Assembly: GCA_947380655.1 (NCBI GenBank)
Contig: CANCRX010000007.1
Span: 9,525-73,524, forward strand
Source: Alcaligenaceae bacterium
GTDB lineage: Bacteria; Pseudomonadota; Gammaproteobacteria; Burkholderiales; Burkholderiaceae_B
Length of the DNA: 64,000 nucleotides
Reading direction: 5' to 3'
Shown here in pieces: positions 61,266 to 64,000 of the stretch (its first letter is position 1; each line of letters starts with the position of its first letter). The translations under genes and the position numbers were made by a program. Below the pieces are notes generated by a model. That model was not told where the DNA came from. It saw nothing but the letters and a program-made list of their open reading frames with translations, and ran no database searches.

Positions 61266-62516
61266 TCACGCGATCCGGTCAAAGGCTTTTGTGAAAAAGT
61301 CTGGCGTACCAAAATTACCAGACTTCAAGGTAATGTGAATACCGTTTGCTGCACACCACGGTACTCCTGGGTCTATCTGGGCACCGATTTGCAGTTGATG
61401 CATGCCGAGTGCCTGCACCACGGCACCAGAGGTTTCGCCACCGGCAACCACCAGCTGTCCGACCCCCAACGCAATCAGGCCTTTGGCGATACGTGCCATC
61501 GCCTGTTCGACCATTTCGCCTGCTTGCTGGACGCCGAGCTGATCCTGAATGCGCTTGAGTGCATCGGGCGCAGCCGTTGAATAAATCAAAACAGGGACAT
61601 TAGCTAATTTTGGCTTGGCCCAGCTTAATACGTCATCAATCGCTTGCTCACCATTCATTAAAGACAATGGGTCAAGGGCATACGCAGGCAATCCTCGCGC
61701 AATAAAGTCTGCAACCTGCAGGTTGGTCGCCCGCGAACAACTGCCAGAAACAATCGCTTTTAAGCCGTTTGGTTTGGGCAGTTCTGCAGAGTGGGGATTC
61801 GGAGCAATACCAAAATTAGCTGGCAAACCAATAGCAACCCCTGATCCTGCCGTCACAAGTGGCAGGTCTTTAAATACTGAGCCAAGCACCATCAGGTCAG
61901 CATTGGACACGGCATCAACAATCGCAATGCCAACGCCCTCCTCGCGCAAGGCTGTGATCCTGGCTTGAATGGCATCTCGTCCTTGAGCGATCACTTTGTA
62001 ATCAAGCAGTCCGACTTTATGCTTAGTCTGAGCTTGCAGGACACGCACAAGATTTGGATCGGTCATCGGTGTCAACGGGTGATCCTGCATGCCACTTTCG
62101 TTGAGCAGTCCATCCCCCACAAACAGGTAACCTTTAAATACGGTTCGCCCTGCGTCGGGAAAGGCTGGTGTAGCAATCGTGAAATCTGTCCCGAGTGCCG
62201 CCATTAAGGCATCCGTTACCGGTCCGATATTGCCTTGTGCTGTCGAATCGAAGGTCGAACAATATTTGAAATAGATTTGACTTGCACCTTGATCCTGGAG
62301 CCATTTCAGCGCAGTCAGTGATTGTGCTGCAGCCTCCTGTGGATCGATGGTGCGTGATTTTAAAGAGACGACTACGGCATCGACTTCTGCATCAAGCGGG
62401 CCGTCAGGGACGCCCACTGTCTGCACAACGCGCATCCCCGATCGTACGAGATTATTCGCCAGATCCGTGGCACCCGTGAAATCATCCGCGATACAGCCCA
62501 ACAATATTTTTTTCAT
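61266..62516 (-). CDS. otnK: Four-carbon acid sugar kinase (3-oxo-tetronate kinase)
   Basis: A 416-residue DUF1537-type kinase. The N-terminal domain starts GCIADDFTGATDLANNL (7-23), and the C-terminal nucleotide-binding domain has VSGSCSRATN near 270 and VVAGGETSGAVV near 370. It phosphorylates 3-oxo-tetronate at C4. The ATG at 62516 gives the family start MKKILLGCIADD; the frame is open 45 bases further. It lies nine bases upstream of otnC. The isomerase OtnI that normally links DenD to this step is absent. Confidence 0.9.
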   Translation of the reverse strand: MKKILLGCIADDFTGATDLANNLVRSGMRVVQTVGVPDGPLDAEVDAVVVSLKSRTIDPQEAAAQSLTALKWLQDQGASQIYFKYCSTFDSTAQGNIGPVTDALMAALGTDFTIATPAFPDAGRTVFKGYLFVGDGLLNESGMQDHPLTPMTDPNLVRVLQAQTKHKVGLLDYKVIAQGRDAIQARITALREEGVGIAIVDAVSNADLMVLGSVFKDLPLVTAGSGVAIGLPANFGIAPNPHSAELPKPNGLKAIVSGSCSRATNLQVADFIARGLPAYALDPLSLMNGEQAIDDVLSWAKPKLANVPVLIYSTAAPDALKRIQDQLGVQQAGEMVEQAMARIAKGLIALGVGQLVVAGGETSGAVVQALGMHQLQIGAQIDPGVPWCAANGIHITLKSGNFGTPDFFTKAFDRIA

Positions 62517-62583
62517 GATTGAGTTATGCCCATTTTTTGGGATCAACAATATTGTGAGCATTATCGCTCGGTTAGCTGACTAT

Positions 62584-62994
62584 TCAGTTTTTTCGCTTCG
62601 CGTCAAGACTCCAGCCACCTGGGCCAAAGGCTGCGAGTATGAACAAACCACCCACAACAGCAATATTTTTATAAAACAGCAGGAAAGGAATCAATTGCTG
62701 GTCAGCCGAGACATTCCAATAGGGATGAAAAAAGAATGATGCAACCAAGGTAAAAATCGCCAAAATTAACGCCGCAACACGCGTACCGAAACCGACTACG
62801 AGTGCCAGACCGCATAGCACTTCCACAACCAGTGCGATGAGTGCGCCAACAGTAGGGAAAGGCAGGCCAACGGAGTTAATGTAGCTAACCGTTCCGGCAA
62901 ACCCGGAAATCTTGGCGATACCGGCAGGCAAAAACAATGCGGCCAACAACCAGCGACCGACTAGGGACAATGGATTTTGAAGTGAATTCAACAT
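62584..62994 (-). CDS. DoxX family membrane protein
   Basis: A 136-residue inner-membrane protein with four predicted helices and the family start LVGRWLLAALFLPAGIAKI (12-30). DoxX relatives are linked to redox and thiol stress in some bacteria, but the molecular role is unclear. It lies between otnK and pirin on the same strand, and DoxX-pirin pairs are common, so it probably belongs with pirin rather than with the tetronate genes. Confidence 0.87.
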   Translation of the reverse strand: MLNSLQNPLSLVGRWLLAALFLPAGIAKISGFAGTVSYINSVGLPFPTVGALIALVVEVLCGLALVVGFGTRVAALILAIFTLVASFFFHPYWNVSADQQLIPFLLFYKNIAVVGGLFILAAFGPGGWSLDAKRKN

Positions 62995-63081
62995 AAAAGA
63001 GTTTCCTTAAAAATAAATAAAAATGGACCACTGCTCACGCAGCCTTTATCCATAGAAGTCTTGCTAATCAAGATTGCAAAT

Positions 63082-63783
63082 TTATCGAGCTAAATCGAAT
63101 ACGAGTACTTCAGCATCCTGCCCGCCCGTTATAGTCAGGAGGCTCTCTTGCTCGACCAAGAGTGCATCGCCTGCTTCGAGTGTTTGCTCATTCACGACTA
63201 ACCCACCTCGCACCAGAAATACATACGCTTTGCGCTCAGGGTTCAACACGAATTCCGCTTGCTCTTCACCCTCAAATAATCCGGCATACAGCGATGCATC
63301 GGCATGAATGCTGACTGAGCCCATTGCACCATCAGGCGATGCAACCAGTCTGAGATGCCCACGTTTGTCTGACTCAGGGATAGTTTTCTGTTCGTAACCA
63401 GGCTCAATGCCTTTTACATTTGGCTCGATCCAGATTTGTAGAAAGTGCGTTTCCTGCCCTTGCGCGTGATTGAACTCGCTGTGCTGGACCCCACTACCCG
63501 CACTCATGCGCTGGACGTCGCCAGGAGGGATACCTTTGACATTACCCATGCTGTCTTGATGTGCCAGATTGCCGGACAAGACGTAACTGATGATTTCCAT
63601 GTCACGGTGGCCGTGTGTTCCGAAACCCGTACCTGAGGCAATACGGTCTTCATTAATGACGCGCAAATTTCCCCACCCCATGTGAAGGGGGTCGTGATAG
63701 CCAGCAAACGAAAAACTATGGAATGATTTCAACCAGCCATGATCGGCGTAACCACGTTCCTGTGAGCGACGAAGCTTGAGCAT
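63082..63783 (-). CDS. Pirin family protein (probable quercetin-2,3-dioxygenase-like bicupin)
   Basis: A 233-residue bicupin. The metal ligands His57, His59, His101 and Glu103 (HGHRDME, VQHSEFN) have the spacing of human pirin and YhhW. The start is the ATG at 63781-63783, preceded by AGGAG at seven bases; an ATG 18 bases upstream has no such site. Bacterial members can oxidise quercetin, but the physiological role is often unknown. Divergent from a LysR gene with a perfect dyad between them. Confidence 0.9.
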   Translation of the reverse strand: MLKLRRSQERGYADHGWLKSFHSFSFAGYHDPLHMGWGNLRVINEDRIASGTGFGTHGHRDMEIISYVLSGNLAHQDSMGNVKGIPPGDVQRMSAGSGVQHSEFNHAQGQETHFLQIWIEPNVKGIEPGYEQKTIPESDKRGHLRLVASPDGAMGSVSIHADASLYAGLFEGEEQAEFVLNPERKAYVFLVRGGLVVNEQTLEAGDALLVEQESLLTITGGQDAEVLVFDLAR

Positions 63784-63871
63784 ATTGGACTCCTGAGTCA
63801 TTTCAATTAAGTGCGTATAACCAGAACTTTACTCGCACAGAAGCCCTTGATGGCTATTTAAATTTAACGTC

Positions 63872-63894
63872 ATCATTCAAATAAATTGAATGAT
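63872..63894. promoter_or_regulatory. Perfect inverted repeat in the pirin/LysR divergent region
   Basis: ATCATTCAA (63872-63880) and TTGAATGAT (63886-63894) are exact complements around a five-base A/T spacer. The repeat includes the T-N11-A arrangement bound by LysR proteins. It ends nine bases before the LysR ATG at 63904 and about 90 bases from the pirin start, fitting activation of pirin-doxX and autorepression. Confidence 0.6.
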
Positions 63895-63903
63895 AATATC
63901 GAT

Positions 63904-64000
63904 ATGATGCAAAATAAAAAACAAAATATCAGCCGTTCGACTTATGAGGCCCTGACCCCTGAGGCACTCAATATGCTCCAAGCCATTGCTGAAACAGGCA
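63904..64000 (+). CDS. LysR-family regulator (partial, N-terminus only)
   Basis: Only 32 codons are inside the window. After a basic lead, LTPEALNMLQAIAETG matches the first helix of the LysR winged helix-turn-helix domain. Two adjacent ATG codons open the frame. It is divergent from pirin with a palindromic site between them, and is therefore a likely regulator of pirin and doxX. Identity beyond the family cannot be judged from this fragment. Confidence 0.7.
   Translation, partial: MMQNKKQNISRSTYEALTPEALNMLQAIAETG

Noticed and set aside
1..64000. Mobile elements, CRISPR arrays, tRNA or rRNA genes, prophage or secretion-system genes
   Set aside because: None was seen on either strand; short direct repeats present are local to leaders or operators.

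Overview
The window is 64 kb of dense, mostly metabolic bacterial chromosome. The organism is most likely a betaproteobacterium of the order Burkholderiales. The evidence is five orphan periplasmic receptors of the Bug/TctC type (a family greatly expanded in that order), a ben-cat-pca aromatic cluster under one LysR regulator, a Liv-type ABC operon and a DenD/OtnC/OtnK tetronate set. Base composition looks moderate (about half G+C by eye). No tRNA, rRNA, CRISPR array, transposase, integrase or phage gene was seen, and no gene-free stretch reaches 300 bases.

Region 1 (1-11251) is a complete benzoate-to-beta-ketoadipyl-CoA block. On the minus strand run catB, catC, catA, benA, benB, benC, benD, benE, pcaI, pcaJ, pcaD and an AAHS-family aromatic-acid transporter that leaves the window. 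catR is divergent, and two overlapping ATAC/GTAT dyads lie in the catR-catB gap. The final thiolase (pcaF) is not here.

Region 2 (11286-25498) is a catabolic island of unknown substrate. The minus strand carries an old-yellow-enzyme/dienoyl-CoA reductase-type flavoprotein, two lactonase-like metallo-beta-lactamase-fold hydrolases, three Bug receptors and two MmgE/PrpD proteins. Divergent from it are a LysR regulator, a ModA-like protein without a signal peptide, an amidase and a tartrate/malate dehydrogenase-like enzyme, closed by a strong bidirectional terminator.

Region 3 (25609-36740) pairs a TRAP transporter (minus) with a divergent operon: hydrolase, CoA-transferase, enoyl-CoA hydratase, HMG-CoA-lyase-like enzyme, acyl-CoA dehydrogenase, MmgE/PrpD and an OFA-type MFS carrier. 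The enzymes fit a route through a branched dicarboxylyl-CoA (3-methylglutaryl-like) ending in C-C cleavage; this is inference.

Region 4 (36830-41422) is an overlapping operon of three different photolyase/cryptochrome types plus a 55-residue DUF2256 zinc-ribbon protein, preceded by a large nested dyad. Region 5 (41500-49004) is a minus-strand operon of a beta-hydroxyacid dehydrogenase, MmgE/PrpD, LivH, a fused LivM-LivG, LivF, LivK and a PcaC-like protein. Region 6 (49123-51761) is a compact folE-BLUF-MFS-pterin dehydratase operon, which joins a blue-light sensor to pterin metabolism near the photolyases.

Region 7 (52041-64000) holds a gamma-glutamyltransferase-family protein, a GNAT acetyltransferase, and a plus-strand operon of CoA-transferase, two Bug receptors, an acid-sugar-dehydratase-like enolase and an SDR lacking its catalytic triad. 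Convergent to these are denD, otnC and otnK, then DoxX and pirin, with a divergent LysR gene cut by the window end. The most distinctive content is the photobiology set (regions 4 and 6) and the recurrence of MmgE/PrpD genes beside three different kinds of transporter.
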